Below, piece by piece: positions 7,168 to 15,608 of a stretch of DNA of 41,105 bases. The position numbers and the translations under genes are program-made. The number at the start of each line of letters is the position of its first letter. Position 1 is the first letter of the stretch. The DNA comes from an uncultured Desulfovibrio sp. (GTDB taxonomy: Bacteria; Desulfobacterota; Desulfovibrionia; Desulfovibrionales; Desulfovibrionaceae), in the NCBI RefSeq assembly GCF_902477725.1, contig NZ_CABSIF010000020.1, forward strand, positions 1 to 41,105, read 5' to 3'. The notes below the pieces were generated by a model. It saw nothing but the letters and a program-made list of their open reading frames with translations, was not told the DNA's origin and made no database searches.

Positions 7168-8430
7168 ATGAAAACGGAATCTCTTTGTCTGCACGCGGGC
7201 TATGAACCGGGCAATGGCGAACCCCGCGTTCTGCCCATAGTGCAGAGCACTACCTTTAAGTACAACACCACCGCCGAAGTGGCGAAGCTTTTTGATCTTG
7301 CCGAAGCGGGCTTTTTTTACTCCCGCCTTGGTAATCCTACGGTTGATGCCGTGGAGCAGAAAATCGCCGCGCTTGAAGGCGGCGTTGGCGCGCTGTGCAC
7401 TTCGTCCGGTCAGGCGGCGAGCATGCTGTCCTTGCTCAATGTGGCCCAGAGTGGCGACCATGTGGTGAGCGCCGCCAGCATTTACGGCGGCACGTTCAAT
7501 CTTTTTGCCGTTACCCTCAAAAAACTGGGCATTGAAGTTACCTTTGTGGATCAGACCGCCTCCGAGGAGGAACTGGAAAAGGCCTTCCGCCCCAACACGC
7601 GCGCCGTGTTTGGCGAAACGCTCTCCAACCCCTCCATGGACGTTCTGGATATTGAGCGTTTTGCCAATCTGGCCCACAGGCACAGGCTGCCCCTGATCAT
7701 CGACAACACCTTTGCCACGCCCGTGCTTTGCCGCCCCTTTGAATTCGGGGCCGACATCGTAGTCCATTCCACCACCAAATATATGGACGGCCACGCTCTC
7801 CAGGTGGGTGGCGTTGTCGTGGACAGCGGCAACTTTGATTGGGCCTCCGGCAAATTCCCCGAATTTACCGAACCCGATCCCTCCTACCACGGCCTCGTGT
7901 ACTCTCAGGCTTTCGGCAAGGCCGCCTACATCGTCAAGGCGCGCGTGCAGCTCATGCGCGATATGGGCTGCTGCCAGAGCCCTCAGGGCGCGTTCTACAT
8001 CAATCAGGGCCTCGAAACCCTGCCCCTGCGCATGGAACGCCACTGCCGCAATGCCGAGGCCATCGCCGCCTATCTGGAAAAGCATCCCGCCGTGGAATCC
8101 GTCAATTATCCGCGCCTGCCCGGCCACCCGCAAAAAGCCCTGGCTGACAAGTATATGCCCAAGGGATGCAGCGGCGTCATCTCCCTCTCCCTTAAAGGTG
8201 GACGGGAAGCAGGCGCACGCTTTATCGACAGCCTTAAAATGATCTCTCTCCAGGTTCACGTGGCCGACATCCGTACCTGTGTGCTTCATCCCGCCAGCTC
8301 CACCCACCGCCAGCTGACCGATGATCAGCTGCGCGAAGCCGGTATCACCCCCGGCATGGTGCGCCTCTCTGTGGGCGTTGAGCATGTGGACGATATTATC
8401 GCCGATCTGGAGCAAGCTCTGGGGAGCTAG
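7168..8430 (+). CDS. O-acetylhomoserine sulfhydrylase-type PLP enzyme
   Basis: A 420-residue Cys/Met-metabolism PLP enzyme (fold type I). The PLP lysine is in HSTTKYMDGHA (Lys204). Other family marks are FFYSRLGNPTVDAVEQ, TSSGQAASMLSLLN, SIYGGTFNLF, DNTFATPVLCRP and the C-terminal HPASSTHRQLTDDQL...MVRLSVGVEHVDD. Length and sequence suit MetY, which makes homocysteine from O-acetylhomoserine and sulfide. That is natural in a sulfide producer. Methionine gamma-lyase is the close alternative and cannot be excluded by eye. The start ATG at 7168 has GAGGA about 6 bp upstream. The gene stands alone, divergent from hynBA and convergent with the carboxypeptidase gene. Confidence 0.88.
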   Translation: MKTESLCLHAGYEPGNGEPRVLPIVQSTTFKYNTTAEVAKLFDLAEAGFFYSRLGNPTVDAVEQKIAALEGGVGALCTSSGQAASMLSLLNVAQSGDHVVSAASIYGGTFNLFAVTLKKLGIEVTFVDQTASEEELEKAFRPNTRAVFGETLSNPSMDVLDIERFANLAHRHRLPLIIDNTFATPVLCRPFEFGADIVVHSTTKYMDGHALQVGGVVVDSGNFDWASGKFPEFTEPDPSYHGLVYSQAFGKAAYIVKARVQLMRDMGCCQSPQGAFYINQGLETLPLRMERHCRNAEAIAAYLEKHPAVESVNYPRLPGHPQKALADKYMPKGCSGVISLSLKGGREAGARFIDSLKMISLQVHVADIRTCVLHPASSTHRQLTDDQLREAGITPGMVRLSVGVEHVDDIIADLEQALGS

Positions 8431-8538
8431 GGTCTTTTTGGCCGCTGACTGCGTCAGGCGGGTTTTCTGTTTGGGTCATGCACGTGTCTATGTGTGCTCC
8501 CCGCGCAGAGAATCCGCCTTTCTTGTCAGCGGGCAACC

Positions 8539-8592
8539 AAAAAGGTTGTGGAAAACTGACCTTCCGAGCGGCCAGTTTTCCACAACCTTTTT
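8539..8592. terminator. Bidirectional intrinsic terminator (metY-type gene / carboxypeptidase)
   Basis: A near-symmetrical hairpin whose 20-nt arms begin AAAAAGGTTGTGGAAAACTG (8539-8558) and pair with 8573-8592 ending CCTTTTT. A-tract on one side and T-tract on the other make it work for both convergent genes. Confidence 0.9.
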
Positions 8593-8625
8593 ACGATGAA
8601 ACTATATTGAATCTTTGAGCTTTTT

Positions 8626-9618
8626 TTAGCGTCTGTAGCCCATGGCGCGCCGGATTTTCTTTGGGTCGCCGCCGCCGTCAAAGCCTGCTTCGATCAACCG
8701 TGTTGCCATGGCATCCCTGGCATTGCGGCTTGTGCCGCCCATAACCACAGCCAGGATGCGGGTATTGCCGCGCTGGGCTGTAACAATAAGATTGTAGCCC
8801 GAGGCCACAGTCCAGCCCGTTTTCAGGCCATTGACGCCGCGCACAGAGCCGAGGAGCGCGTTTGTATTGGCCATTTGTCTGTTCCTGTGAGTAAAAACGC
8901 GGGTGCTGTGAAATTTTTGCGCGCCGGGGTGGGCGCGAAGGTAGGCGCGGGTCAGGCTGGCAATATCGCGAGGGGTGGAGCGCTGCCCTGCGGCGGGCAG
9001 ACCCGTGGGATTTTTGAATTCCGTGCGGTTCAAGCCCAGCCCTTTGGCTTTTTGATTCATGGCGCGCACGAACTGCCGCTCGTTGCCAGCCACACGCAGG
9101 GCAAGCGCCGTAATGGCGTCATTGCCGGATGCAACAGCAGCACCGGTGAGCAGCTGCCTGACCGCCACGCGCTCCCCGTTGCGGAGGTGCATGGACGAGC
9201 CGCCCACGGTGGACGCGGCAGGTGTGATGCGGATTTTTTCGTCAAGGCTTAGCCGGTTGGCGCTGACGGCATCCATGGTCAGGAACATGGACATCACCTT
9301 GGTGAGCGATGCAGGCGGGATGGACATGTCGGCGTTTTTTTCAAAAAGCACCTTGCCAGTATCCATGTTGACCAGAATAGCCGCGCGCACGCCTCTGGCT
9401 GCACGAGATTCTGTTGCACCTGCAAGCAGCATTGCGCATATGGCGCAAAAAAGGATGCTGAATACCGCCACGCGCCGCAAGCAGCTCAGAGCTGATGGCG
9501 AAAACACCGCATCGCGGGGTTTGCCGTCTTGCGGACGTCTGCTGGGCTGCAATCTGCCGGGCTGATCGCCGGGGGCAAGCCTGCCAAAACCGGAATGTAT
9601 GGTATCTATCTTATCCAT
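8626..9618 (-). CDS. D-alanyl-D-alanine carboxypeptidase (peptidase S11)
   Basis: A 330-residue penicillin-binding protein of the DacA type that trims peptidoglycan pentapeptides in the periplasm. All three active-site motifs are present: SLTK (Ser104-Lys107), SGN (164-166) and KTG (266-268). A hydrophobic export segment lies at about residues 50-67, ahead of RAARGVRAAILVNMDTGKVLFE. With the start at 9618, some 40 polar residues precede the signal segment, which is unusual; a later non-ATG start is possible. The start overlaps the stop of the upstream permease gene by 8 bp (ATGGATAA), indicating coupling. A C-terminal membrane anchor of the PBP5 kind is not seen; the tail ends in basic KKIRRAMGYRR. 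Confidence 0.88.
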   Translation of the reverse strand: MDKIDTIHSGFGRLAPGDQPGRLQPSRRPQDGKPRDAVFSPSALSCLRRVAVFSILFCAICAMLLAGATESRAARGVRAAILVNMDTGKVLFEKNADMSIPPASLTKVMSMFLTMDAVSANRLSLDEKIRITPAASTVGGSSMHLRNGERVAVRQLLTGAAVASGNDAITALALRVAGNERQFVRAMNQKAKGLGLNRTEFKNPTGLPAAGQRSTPRDIASLTRAYLRAHPGAQKFHSTRVFTHRNRQMANTNALLGSVRGVNGLKTGWTVASGYNLIVTAQRGNTRILAVVMGGTSRNARDAMATRLIEAGFDGGGDPKKIRRAMGYRR

Positions 9619-10717
9619 TGTGCCTATAGGTGCGGTTGCCTTCTTCCACTGCCTGGATGGCAAATGCCAGCAGCACAGGGCCCACAATAAGGCCTACCGG
9701 CCCAAAGCTCGCCAGACCGCAAAGTATGGCGATGATCAATACAAAGAACGGGGCCTTGATGCCCTGCTGCAAAAAGAGCGGACGCAGGATGTTATCCACG
9801 CCAGCCACCACCACAACTCCCCAAAGGGCCAGGCCCACAGCTGCCATGCTGTTGCCCGTGAACCAGAGCGAAAGGCAAAGCGGCGCCCACACTATGGCCG
9901 TGCCAATGGCGGGAATGGGGGCCACGAGCGTGGCGAGTAGGCCCCAGAATGCTGGCTGGCGCACCCCTGCAAAGGCAAAGGCAATGCCGCACAAGATGCC
10001 CTGCGCCGCAGCCACCAGCACAATGCCCAGCAGAATGCCCCGTAACGCCCGGTGGATGGCAGCCGTAAAGCGGCAGAGCATTGCTTGCGGTATGTGGAAT
10101 ATCCTGCCGGAAATCTTGCGGATGTGGCGGGCATAAGTGGTAAAGATCACCGTGAGCGTAAAGAACAGAAAGCTTGTCCACAGCACTGTCATGGTGCCGC
10201 CGAGAAAATCCATGCTTCGGCTCAAAAGCAGGCTCATGGCGTCGCCAAAAAATGCATCCAGTTTTTGCAGAAAGTCGCTGACCATCTTTTCTGCGCGCGG
10301 ATATTCTGCAAGGCTTAGCCGCCATTGCTGAATATTGGCCACCCACTCGGGCGGCAACTGAAAGTTGTTGGCTTGCAGTTCGCGCAAGCGCGCAAAACCA
10401 GCCGCCGCCTGCGGCGTCACCAGCAGGGCGAGCATGGCAATGGGAACTAGTATGGAAGAGAGGAGAGTGGTTATGTACGCATAAAGGGGAAGGGTGCTTG
10501 AAAGGCTAAGCCGGAATTTACGCCAGCGGGGGCCGCTCCGGGTTTTTTCAAGGCGTTTGCGCCACATCCGGCCCTTCATTTGTAGTGTCCGGTAAAGCGG
10601 CAACGAAAGGCATGACAGACAGGCAGCCATGAATATGGTCACCGGATTGTGCCAGAGCAGCATATACAGCGCGAGCGCGGCCAAGAGGTAGAGCAGACGC
10701 GGCAGCGTTAGAGTCAT
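9611..10717 (-). CDS. AI-2E family (UPF0118/PerM-like) permease
   Basis: A 368-residue inner-membrane protein with about eight membrane segments arranged as in the AI-2E transporter family: two N-terminal helices, a long amphipathic stretch around residues 110-170, then a helix bundle. The C-terminal block shows the family hallmarks GIAFAFAGVRQPAFWGLLATLVAPIP, DNILRPLFLQQ and GPVGLIVGPVLLAF. Family members export small metabolites or ions; the substrate here is unknown. A basic cytoplasmic segment (MKGRMWRKRLEKTRSGPRWRKFR) follows the first helices. It is first gene of a two-gene operon with the carboxypeptidase. Confidence 0.82.
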   Translation of the reverse strand: MTLTLPRLLYLLAALALYMLLWHNPVTIFMAACLSCLSLPLYRTLQMKGRMWRKRLEKTRSGPRWRKFRLSLSSTLPLYAYITTLLSSILVPIAMLALLVTPQAAAGFARLRELQANNFQLPPEWVANIQQWRLSLAEYPRAEKMVSDFLQKLDAFFGDAMSLLLSRSMDFLGGTMTVLWTSFLFFTLTVIFTTYARHIRKISGRIFHIPQAMLCRFTAAIHRALRGILLGIVLVAAAQGILCGIAFAFAGVRQPAFWGLLATLVAPIPAIGTAIVWAPLCLSLWFTGNSMAAVGLALWGVVVVAGVDNILRPLFLQQGIKAPFFVLIIAILCGLASFGPVGLIVGPVLLAFAIQAVEEGNRTYRHNG

Positions 10718-11088
10718 AGTAGGCCTTGGGTTATGTGGGCGCTGTTTTTTTACCAGCGCCGGAACGTTGGAACGCGCAAGAGTAGCAAAAGCGGGCGGGG
10801 TCTGCCAAGAGGCGCAAAGGTATAAATACGCCCGCGCGGGTCAGGGCTGGCAGCCGTGCGGCATATGCCAGTGCGCATCACGGCGCAACGGCCCGACCGG
10901 AAAGTTTTTGTCAGGCGCGCCCTGGCCGCCCTGCGGTTGTGCAGGGAGGCCAGAGCGCGCCATGTGGTCGCACTGCGGTATGTTTGCGCGTTGACGCGCT
11001 GCGGAAAATACGTCTGGGATAAAACCGTTGCCGCGAAGCCAGAAAGGCGCGGCGTCGGCTGGCGGAGACCAGGGCAGCAGCCCCGGCC
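10718..11088. other. Intergenic region between greA and the AI-2E permease gene
   Basis: A 371-bp gap with no convincing gene. It holds a 7-bp hairpin GGCGCTG/CAGCGCC at 10738-10760 with a T-rich loop. It also holds a bulged hairpin at 11030-11053 (GCCGC...GCC/GGC-GCGGC) followed on the minus strand by AACGGTTTTAT, a possible weak greA terminator. Confidence 0.45.
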
Positions 11089-11586
11089 CTAATTCAGCAC
11101 GTTGCTGCCTTTAAAGCTGATGTTGATCACTTCGTAGGTAACCCGGCCACGCGGAATATCCACGGTCACTTCATCGCCTACTTCGCGGCCCAGCAGGGCC
11201 TGGCCCACAGGGGAAAGGAACGAGATGGAACCCTTGGCGGGGTCGGCCTCGTCAGGGCCGAGAATGGTGAAGGAGCGTGCTTCGCCGCTGTCCACATCCT
11301 CAACCTCAACTGTAGAGCCAAAGATGACCTTGTCGCCCTTCAGGGAATCAAGATCAACGACCTGATAGAGCGCCATGCGGGATTCAATGTATTTGATGCG
11401 GGCTTCAGCCATGCCCTGACGTTCCCGCGCGGCGTCGTACCCGGCGTTTTCTCGCAGGTCGCCTTCTTCACGGGCTTCTTTGATGGCCTGGATGATGGCG
11501 GGCCGTTCGCTCTTCAGGCGGGCCAGTTCGTCTTCCAGCTTTTTGTAGCCTTGCACGGAAATGGGGATGCTTGTCATGGTTGCCAT
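11089..11586 (-). CDS. greA: Transcription elongation factor GreA
   Basis: A 165-residue GreA, which binds the RNA polymerase secondary channel and stimulates cleavage of backtracked RNA. The N-terminal coiled coil (residues about 13-80) carries the tip signature EGDLRENAGYDAARERQGMAEARI with the acidic residues needed for cleavage. The C-terminal FKBP-like domain shows the usual pattern: VEVEDVDSGE, GSISFLSPVGQALLG, GDEVTVDIP. ATG 11586 is chosen because GAGG lies 7 bp upstream; an internal Met at 11577 is the alternative. A strong terminator hairpin sits in its leader (11605-11636), suggesting attenuation or autoregulation. Confidence 0.95.
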   Translation of the reverse strand: MATMTSIPISVQGYKKLEDELARLKSERPAIIQAIKEAREEGDLRENAGYDAARERQGMAEARIKYIESRMALYQVVDLDSLKGDKVIFGSTVEVEDVDSGEARSFTILGPDEADPAKGSISFLSPVGQALLGREVGDEVTVDIPRGRVTYEVINISFKGSNVLN

Positions 11587-11604
11587 AATCTGACCTCACA
11601 AACG

Positions 11605-11636
11605 AAAAAAAAGCGCCGCTGCCCAGGCAGCGGAGC
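11605..11636 (-). terminator. Intrinsic terminator inside the greA leader (attenuator candidate)
   Basis: On the minus strand CCGCTGC/GCAGCGG (7 bp, extended by two outer pairs past a mismatch) is followed by an uninterrupted run of eight T. The T-run ends 18 nt upstream of the greA start codon. The neighbouring gene is divergent, so any transcript stopping here must begin inside this same intergenic region, i.e. it is the greA leader transcript. Confidence 0.85.
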
Positions 11637-11739
11637 AAGCAATGGGGGGTATTTTCCGAAAAAAAGGCTGCACGGGCCGCAGTGACTGTGCGCTAAACCC
11701 GGCTGCGTTAACCGGGTGATAATCCGTAACAGCAAGGAC

Positions 11740-11768
11740 ACACTACCTACTGGGCGCAAAACGGTCAA
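11740..11768 (-). promoter_or_regulatory. Candidate greA promoter
   Basis: Minus-strand TTGACC (complement 11763-11768), 17-bp spacer, TAGTGT (complement 11740-11745). A start near 11733 would give a leader of about 147 nt that runs through a CCCGG/CCGGG hairpin (11698-11716) and then the terminator at 11605-11636. Confidence 0.45.
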
Positions 11769-11974
11769 GCCCCGAAGCGCGCGGGCTGGGGAAGGCCTGC
11801 CCTGCCTCTGCATAATGTCATGTAATCGACATGAGGTTCAGGCTTGCGCGGCAGTGAGCCTGCGTATATGTTGGAGATGCGCCCAACGCGGCAGGCGCTT
11901 GCGCCCGCAGGGCAGAGCTGCGTAAAACGCTTGGTTTGAGCGGCATATAACAACTGTATGAACAACGGCAGACT

Positions 11975-13537
11975 ATGAAAAAATATTTGCGTTATCTTGG
12001 GTCGGTGCTTGTCACGGCGGTGTTTTTTCTGGCTGTGTACCTTTTGTACCATAAGCTTAAAAGTTACAGCATAGCCCAGATTCGCGAAAGCATAAGCCAG
12101 ATATCGCACGGGCGGATTCTCTGCTCGTTGCTGCTGATGGTGGTCAATTACATTATTCTTGTGGGCTACGACTGGCTGGCGCTCAAGGCCATTCACAAAA
12201 CCCTGCCTTTGCCCCGCGTGGGGCTTGTTTCATTTGTGGGGCAGGCTGTCAGCTATAACTTTGGCGCGCTGCTGGGCGGCACCAGCGTGCGTTACCGGTT
12301 TTATTCAGCCTGGGGTTTTTCGCTGGCAGAGATTGTGCGCTTGGTGCTGATGCTGGCGGTCACATTCTGGGTTGGCGCTCTGGGGCTGTGCGGTCTGATT
12401 TTTATCATAAGCCCGCCTGCCATTCCTGATGATCTGCTGGCAAAAATGCCCATGACAGACGTGCGCATTCTGGGCGTGGTGCTGCTGCTTATTGCCTGCT
12501 CCTACCTGATTTTATGCTGTACCGTGCGCAAGCCCGTACACCTGTTTGGTAAGGAATTTGTCTTTCCGCCGCCGCATATCGCCTTTGCTCAGGCCCTTGT
12601 GGCCGGGGTGGACATTATCGCCGCAGCGGGCTGCATGTATGTGCTGCTGCCCGGCAACATGGGCATATCGTTTCTTGATTTTCTGCCAAGCTACCTCATG
12701 GCCCAGGTGGCTGTGGTGCTTACGCACATCCCCGGCGGGGTTGGTGTTTTTGAGCTTGTCATCCTGCACCTTACCCATACAACACAGGCACAGGCCGTAT
12801 TTGCGGCGGTGCTGCTGTTTCGCATCATTTACTTTATTATACCGCTGCTGGCAGCCGCATTGCTGCTGGCTGTTTACGAGGTGCGCCAGCGCAGCGACAT
12901 GCTGCGCGAAACTGGCCGCTGGCTTTCCGTACTCTCGCATTCCATTTCTGCCTATATGGTTTTTGCAGCGGGCGTGATTTTGCTTGTCTGCGCCATGCTG
13001 CCGCCCGGCAAGCATATGCTGCACGCCTTGCGCAGCATGATTCCTTACGAGGCGCTGGCTGTGGGGCATTTTCTTACGGCTATTTCGGGCGCGATGCTGC
13101 TCTTTGTTTCATACGGGCTTGAGCGGCGGCAGTCGCGCGGGTTCCAGATGGCGGTGCTGTTTCTTTGCCTGGGGATTGCGGGAGCCCTGCTCAACGGTTT
13201 TTCGTGGATAACCGCATCCATGGTCAGTATTGTGCTGCTGACTGTGTGCATGGCCCGGCGACGTTTTTACCGTTCGTCCTTTTTCTGGGAAGAACCCATT
13301 CCCGCCTACTGGCTGTTCGGTGCGCTGGGGGTGCTGGCCTTGATGGCTTCCATTGCCTGGGCGCTTTATCATCCCTCGTGGAATAAAGCCGCTGCCTGGG
13401 GTTTTGACCGCCCGCATATGGCCGCGCAAACACTGTTTGATTTTCTTGGCATCGCCGTGGGGCTGGCAGCGGGCTGGATGTGGCGCGTTGCCTTGCGATT
13501 ACGCGCCCGGCGGCAAAAGGCCGCGCATCACGGGTAA
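11975..13537 (+). CDS. MprF-like flippase-domain membrane protein (UPF0104), no synthase domain
   Basis: A 520-residue inner-membrane protein with about 13-14 hydrophobic segments. It matches the lysylphosphatidylglycerol synthase transmembrane region, the flippase half of MprF. Visible family marks are FVGQAVSYNFGALLGGTSVRYRFYSAWG (about residues 88-115) and VLTHIPGGVGVFELVIL (about 248-264). Bifunctional MprF is about 850 residues. The soluble aminoacyl-transferase domain is absent: the protein ends after the last helix with a basic tail (RLRARRQKAAHHG). It therefore probably moves a lipid or isoprenoid substrate rather than making lysyl-PG. It is divergent from greA and ends at a terminator. 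Confidence 0.8.
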   Translation: MKKYLRYLGSVLVTAVFFLAVYLLYHKLKSYSIAQIRESISQISHGRILCSLLLMVVNYIILVGYDWLALKAIHKTLPLPRVGLVSFVGQAVSYNFGALLGGTSVRYRFYSAWGFSLAEIVRLVLMLAVTFWVGALGLCGLIFIISPPAIPDDLLAKMPMTDVRILGVVLLLIACSYLILCCTVRKPVHLFGKEFVFPPPHIAFAQALVAGVDIIAAAGCMYVLLPGNMGISFLDFLPSYLMAQVAVVLTHIPGGVGVFELVILHLTHTTQAQAVFAAVLLFRIIYFIIPLLAAALLLAVYEVRQRSDMLRETGRWLSVLSHSISAYMVFAAGVILLVCAMLPPGKHMLHALRSMIPYEALAVGHFLTAISGAMLLFVSYGLERRQSRGFQMAVLFLCLGIAGALLNGFSWITASMVSIVLLTVCMARRRFYRSSFFWEEPIPAYWLFGALGVLALMASIAWALYHPSWNKAAAWGFDRPHMAAQTLFDFLGIAVGLAAGWMWRVALRLRARRQKAAHHG

Positions 13538-13578
13538 CGCGCTGAACGCATATCGTTATTGCAGTGTGTTTTATTGAA

Positions 13579-13615
13579 GAAGAGGCCTTCCGTGCTTACG
13601 GAGGGCCTCTTCTTT
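13579..13615 (+). terminator. Intrinsic terminator after the MprF-like gene
   Basis: GAAGAGGCC/GGCCTCTTC (13579-13587, 13604-13612) with an inner TCCG/CGGA helix and a TTT tail. It lies 41 bp past the stop. Confidence 0.8.
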
Positions 13616-13717
13616 GTAAACGGGCTTGTTGGGTCTGCTGATCTGGCGGGTAGGAAGGTCTGCGCCCGTCTGCACGAATCTGATTGCGCGGGGCATGTCT
13701 GCGCCTTGCGGCGCGGA

Positions 13718-14620
13718 CTAGACGGGTAATACAGAAAGAGTGGTCGGCCACACTGAGCGCGCACCGCGCATGGCTTTTGGCAGCATTTCAATCAGTTCGC
13801 CAATCTGGGTGCCGGGGTTGGGCGCGCAGAGCTGCGCCAGCAGGCGCGCCATGCGGGCCGCCGCCGTGCAGGCCTCGCCCATTGCCGCGCCGCCGCACAA
13901 AAAAGCTGTTGCCAGCCCTGTCACCAGATCGCCTGTGCCGCCAATGCATTCCATGGCCGGAACCGAGGGGGAGTCCACCGTGGCGATCACGCGGCCATCC
14001 ACAACAATGTAATCTTTTGATCCCTTGATAATCAGATTTTTCGGGCAGTTGCCGTGCTCAAGAGCGCGTTGCAAAAGCGGCGGCACGTCGTCCTCGCGCG
14101 CCAGCAGAAAACCCCGCGTATAAAAGGGGTGGGGGGCTTTTTCATCTGCCAGAAAGGCCAGTTCGCCCAGATCCGGCGTAAAAAGGTCGTAGGCATCGGC
14201 ATAACCGCTCATTTTTGCCACATACATAAAGCCCGCATCTGCCACCATGACTGGCGGCACGGCAAGGGCCTGAACGGCCATGAGCACCCGGTTGTGCCAA
14301 TCCTGATCAGGGAAAAGATAGTGAAAGGTCAGCCCCGCAGGGGCAATGCCCGCCAGGTTTTGTTCCAGCCATGCGTAAATGGCTCGGCTGCCCGCGCCGG
14401 AACCAGGGTCGCCCGCCAGCAGCAGACGCGGCGGAGCAATGCCCAGTTCCTTGCAGGCAAGAATAGCAGTGGCGGCAAGGGCCGCAGTGCCCCGCTGCAC
14501 GGGCACTGCCTGACCATCGGGCAGGTGGAGCAGGCCGCCTGCGACCGTGCTTTCGTCCTCAAGGCCAGCAGGGCAGAGTGCAAAATCCGGGTCGGGCAGG
14601 GTCCCTGCTATGCACCACAT
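13718..14620 (-). CDS. NAD(P)H-hydrate dehydratase-like (ribokinase-fold) protein of the selenium operon
   Basis: A 300-residue protein resembling the C-terminal kinase-like domain of NnrD/YjeF. The ribokinase-fold anion-hole motif GGTGDLVTGLATAF lies near residues 227-240 and TPDLGELAFLA near 148-158. The YjeF epimerase half is missing. It is the last gene of the yedE operon; its ATG overlaps the previous gene by 13 bp (ATGTGGTGCATAG). Sugar-kinase/NnrD-like proteins occur beside yedE and DUF3343 genes in selenium-using bacteria, so a Se-related metabolite kinase or dehydratase is possible. A plain metabolite-repair role is the alternative. Substrate unknown. Confidence 0.75.
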   Translation of the reverse strand: MWCIAGTLPDPDFALCPAGLEDESTVAGGLLHLPDGQAVPVQRGTAALAATAILACKELGIAPPRLLLAGDPGSGAGSRAIYAWLEQNLAGIAPAGLTFHYLFPDQDWHNRVLMAVQALAVPPVMVADAGFMYVAKMSGYADAYDLFTPDLGELAFLADEKAPHPFYTRGFLLAREDDVPPLLQRALEHGNCPKNLIIKGSKDYIVVDGRVIATVDSPSVPAMECIGGTGDLVTGLATAFLCGGAAMGEACTAAARMARLLAQLCAPNPGTQIGELIEMLPKAMRGARSVWPTTLSVLPV

Positions 14621-15234
14621 GCGACTTGTCTCCGTAATTCTTCAAAGGCCTTTTGCAGGCTGTAGCAACAGAGGGTCTGCCCAAGAGTCAGGGGGTCCGG
14701 GGCTTCATCAAGGCGCAGGCCGCACAGCCGATGCGCCACCCACGGCACATCAGGGCAGCCTCCGCCCGAAATATTCACAATGCGCCCGTCAGCAGCATCA
14801 AGGGTAATTTTCATGTTGGCGGCGCGCACCATCAGCCAGCGGTCATCCAGATGTTTTATCTGAAACAGGGACACTGGCTCCAGCAGCACATCGTGGGCGC
14901 TGACTACTTGGCTGGGCGCAAGACCTTCCCGCTCCAGAACATCCAGAACGCGCGCCTGACTCACCAGTTCAAAAACCACCACCATGTCGCAGCCTGTGCG
15001 CAGTTCCGGCGGCGGCCCTTTGACTTCCACATCCAGCCCGGCCTTGCGCAACAGGCGCTCGGCGCGGATAACCTCGCCTGTGTGGTCAAAAACCAGCAGG
15101 CCCCGGTCATTACAGCCGCGCTTGCCGCCGCCGCGAGAATCCATATCCGAACCTTTGCCGCCGGGAGAAAACAGGCCGCGCAGTTTTTGCGCAAAGCCCT
15201 GCAGCAGGCTGGTCTGAGAACTGTTCTGCGTCAT
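14608..15234 (-). CDS. DUF3343 (putative Se/S carrier-like) protein
   Basis: A 208-residue cytoplasmic protein. Residues about 38-85 match the DUF3343 pattern: GLLVFDHTGEVIRAERLLRK followed by PPELRTGCDMVVVFEL, with a conserved Cys in RTGCDM. This family was proposed from comparative genomics as a selenium trait gene (Se/S carrier-like). The N-terminus (1-35) is basic and Gly-rich. The C-terminal 120 residues add further Cys (GGGCPD, LCGL, LCCYS) that could bind Se, S or metal; I do not recognise that part. The start has GGAG about 7 bp upstream. It overlaps the next gene by 13 bp and follows the TusA-like gene after 155 bp. Confidence 0.8.
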   Translation of the reverse strand: MTQNSSQTSLLQGFAQKLRGLFSPGGKGSDMDSRGGGKRGCNDRGLLVFDHTGEVIRAERLLRKAGLDVEVKGPPPELRTGCDMVVVFELVSQARVLDVLEREGLAPSQVVSAHDVLLEPVSLFQIKHLDDRWLMVRAANMKITLDAADGRIVNISGGGCPDVPWVAHRLCGLRLDEAPDPLTLGQTLCCYSLQKAFEELRRQVACGA

Positions 15235-15336
15235 GATTTCTCCCGAAACGTCTGGCTCGCCGGATATGTTGCAGCACTCATGCCGAGAGCTGGGGAATTG
15301 CAGCTTGCAGCCATCATTGGCTGATCAAGGCAACAG

Positions 15337-15372
15337 TGGCGGCGCGGGCGTTTTTGTTCACCCGCGCCGCCA
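15337..15372 (-). other. Strong intercistronic hairpin in the selenium operon
   Basis: A 12-bp stem (TGGCGGCGCGGG, 15337-15348, with 15361-15372) encloses a 12-nt loop, in the 155-bp gap between the TusA-like and DUF3343 genes. No U-tract follows on the minus strand, so it is more likely an mRNA-processing or stability element than a terminator. It could set different levels for the two halves of the operon. Confidence 0.55.
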
Positions 15373-15389
15373 GTCCCCCAATCTGACCG

Positions 15390-15608
15390 TTAATCCTTGC
15401 GGATGTCTATGCGCGTTATGCCTTCGCCTTCTTCAGTGGTGCTGACGGCAAATCCCCGGTTGCGGGCAGCGCGACTGACATTTTCAAGGCTGGCGTCGTT
15501 ATCCACCAATACGCTGAAAGGCCCCTGTTCATCGGCCTTGGCAGCGGTAAGAAACATGAGCACGGGCTGCGGGCAGGAAAGCCCCCGGGTGTCGATGGTG
15601 GTAGACAT
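15390..15608 (-). CDS. TusA/YedF-like sulfurtransferase-fold protein
   Basis: A 72-residue SirA/TusA-fold protein with the family motif DTRGLSCPQPVL (Cys12 followed by PxP). The Cys can carry a persulfide or, in Se-related paralogs, possibly a perselenide. The usual second half VLVDNDASLENVSRAARNRG matches YedF-type proteins. The start codon overlaps the yedE stop by one base (TAATG), so it is tightly coupled with yedE. Together with yedE and DUF3343 it points to selenium rather than tRNA thiolation, but that is by context. Confidence 0.88.
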   Translation of the reverse strand: MSTTIDTRGLSCPQPVLMFLTAAKADEQGPFSVLVDNDASLENVSRAARNRGFAVSTTEEGEGITRIDIRKD

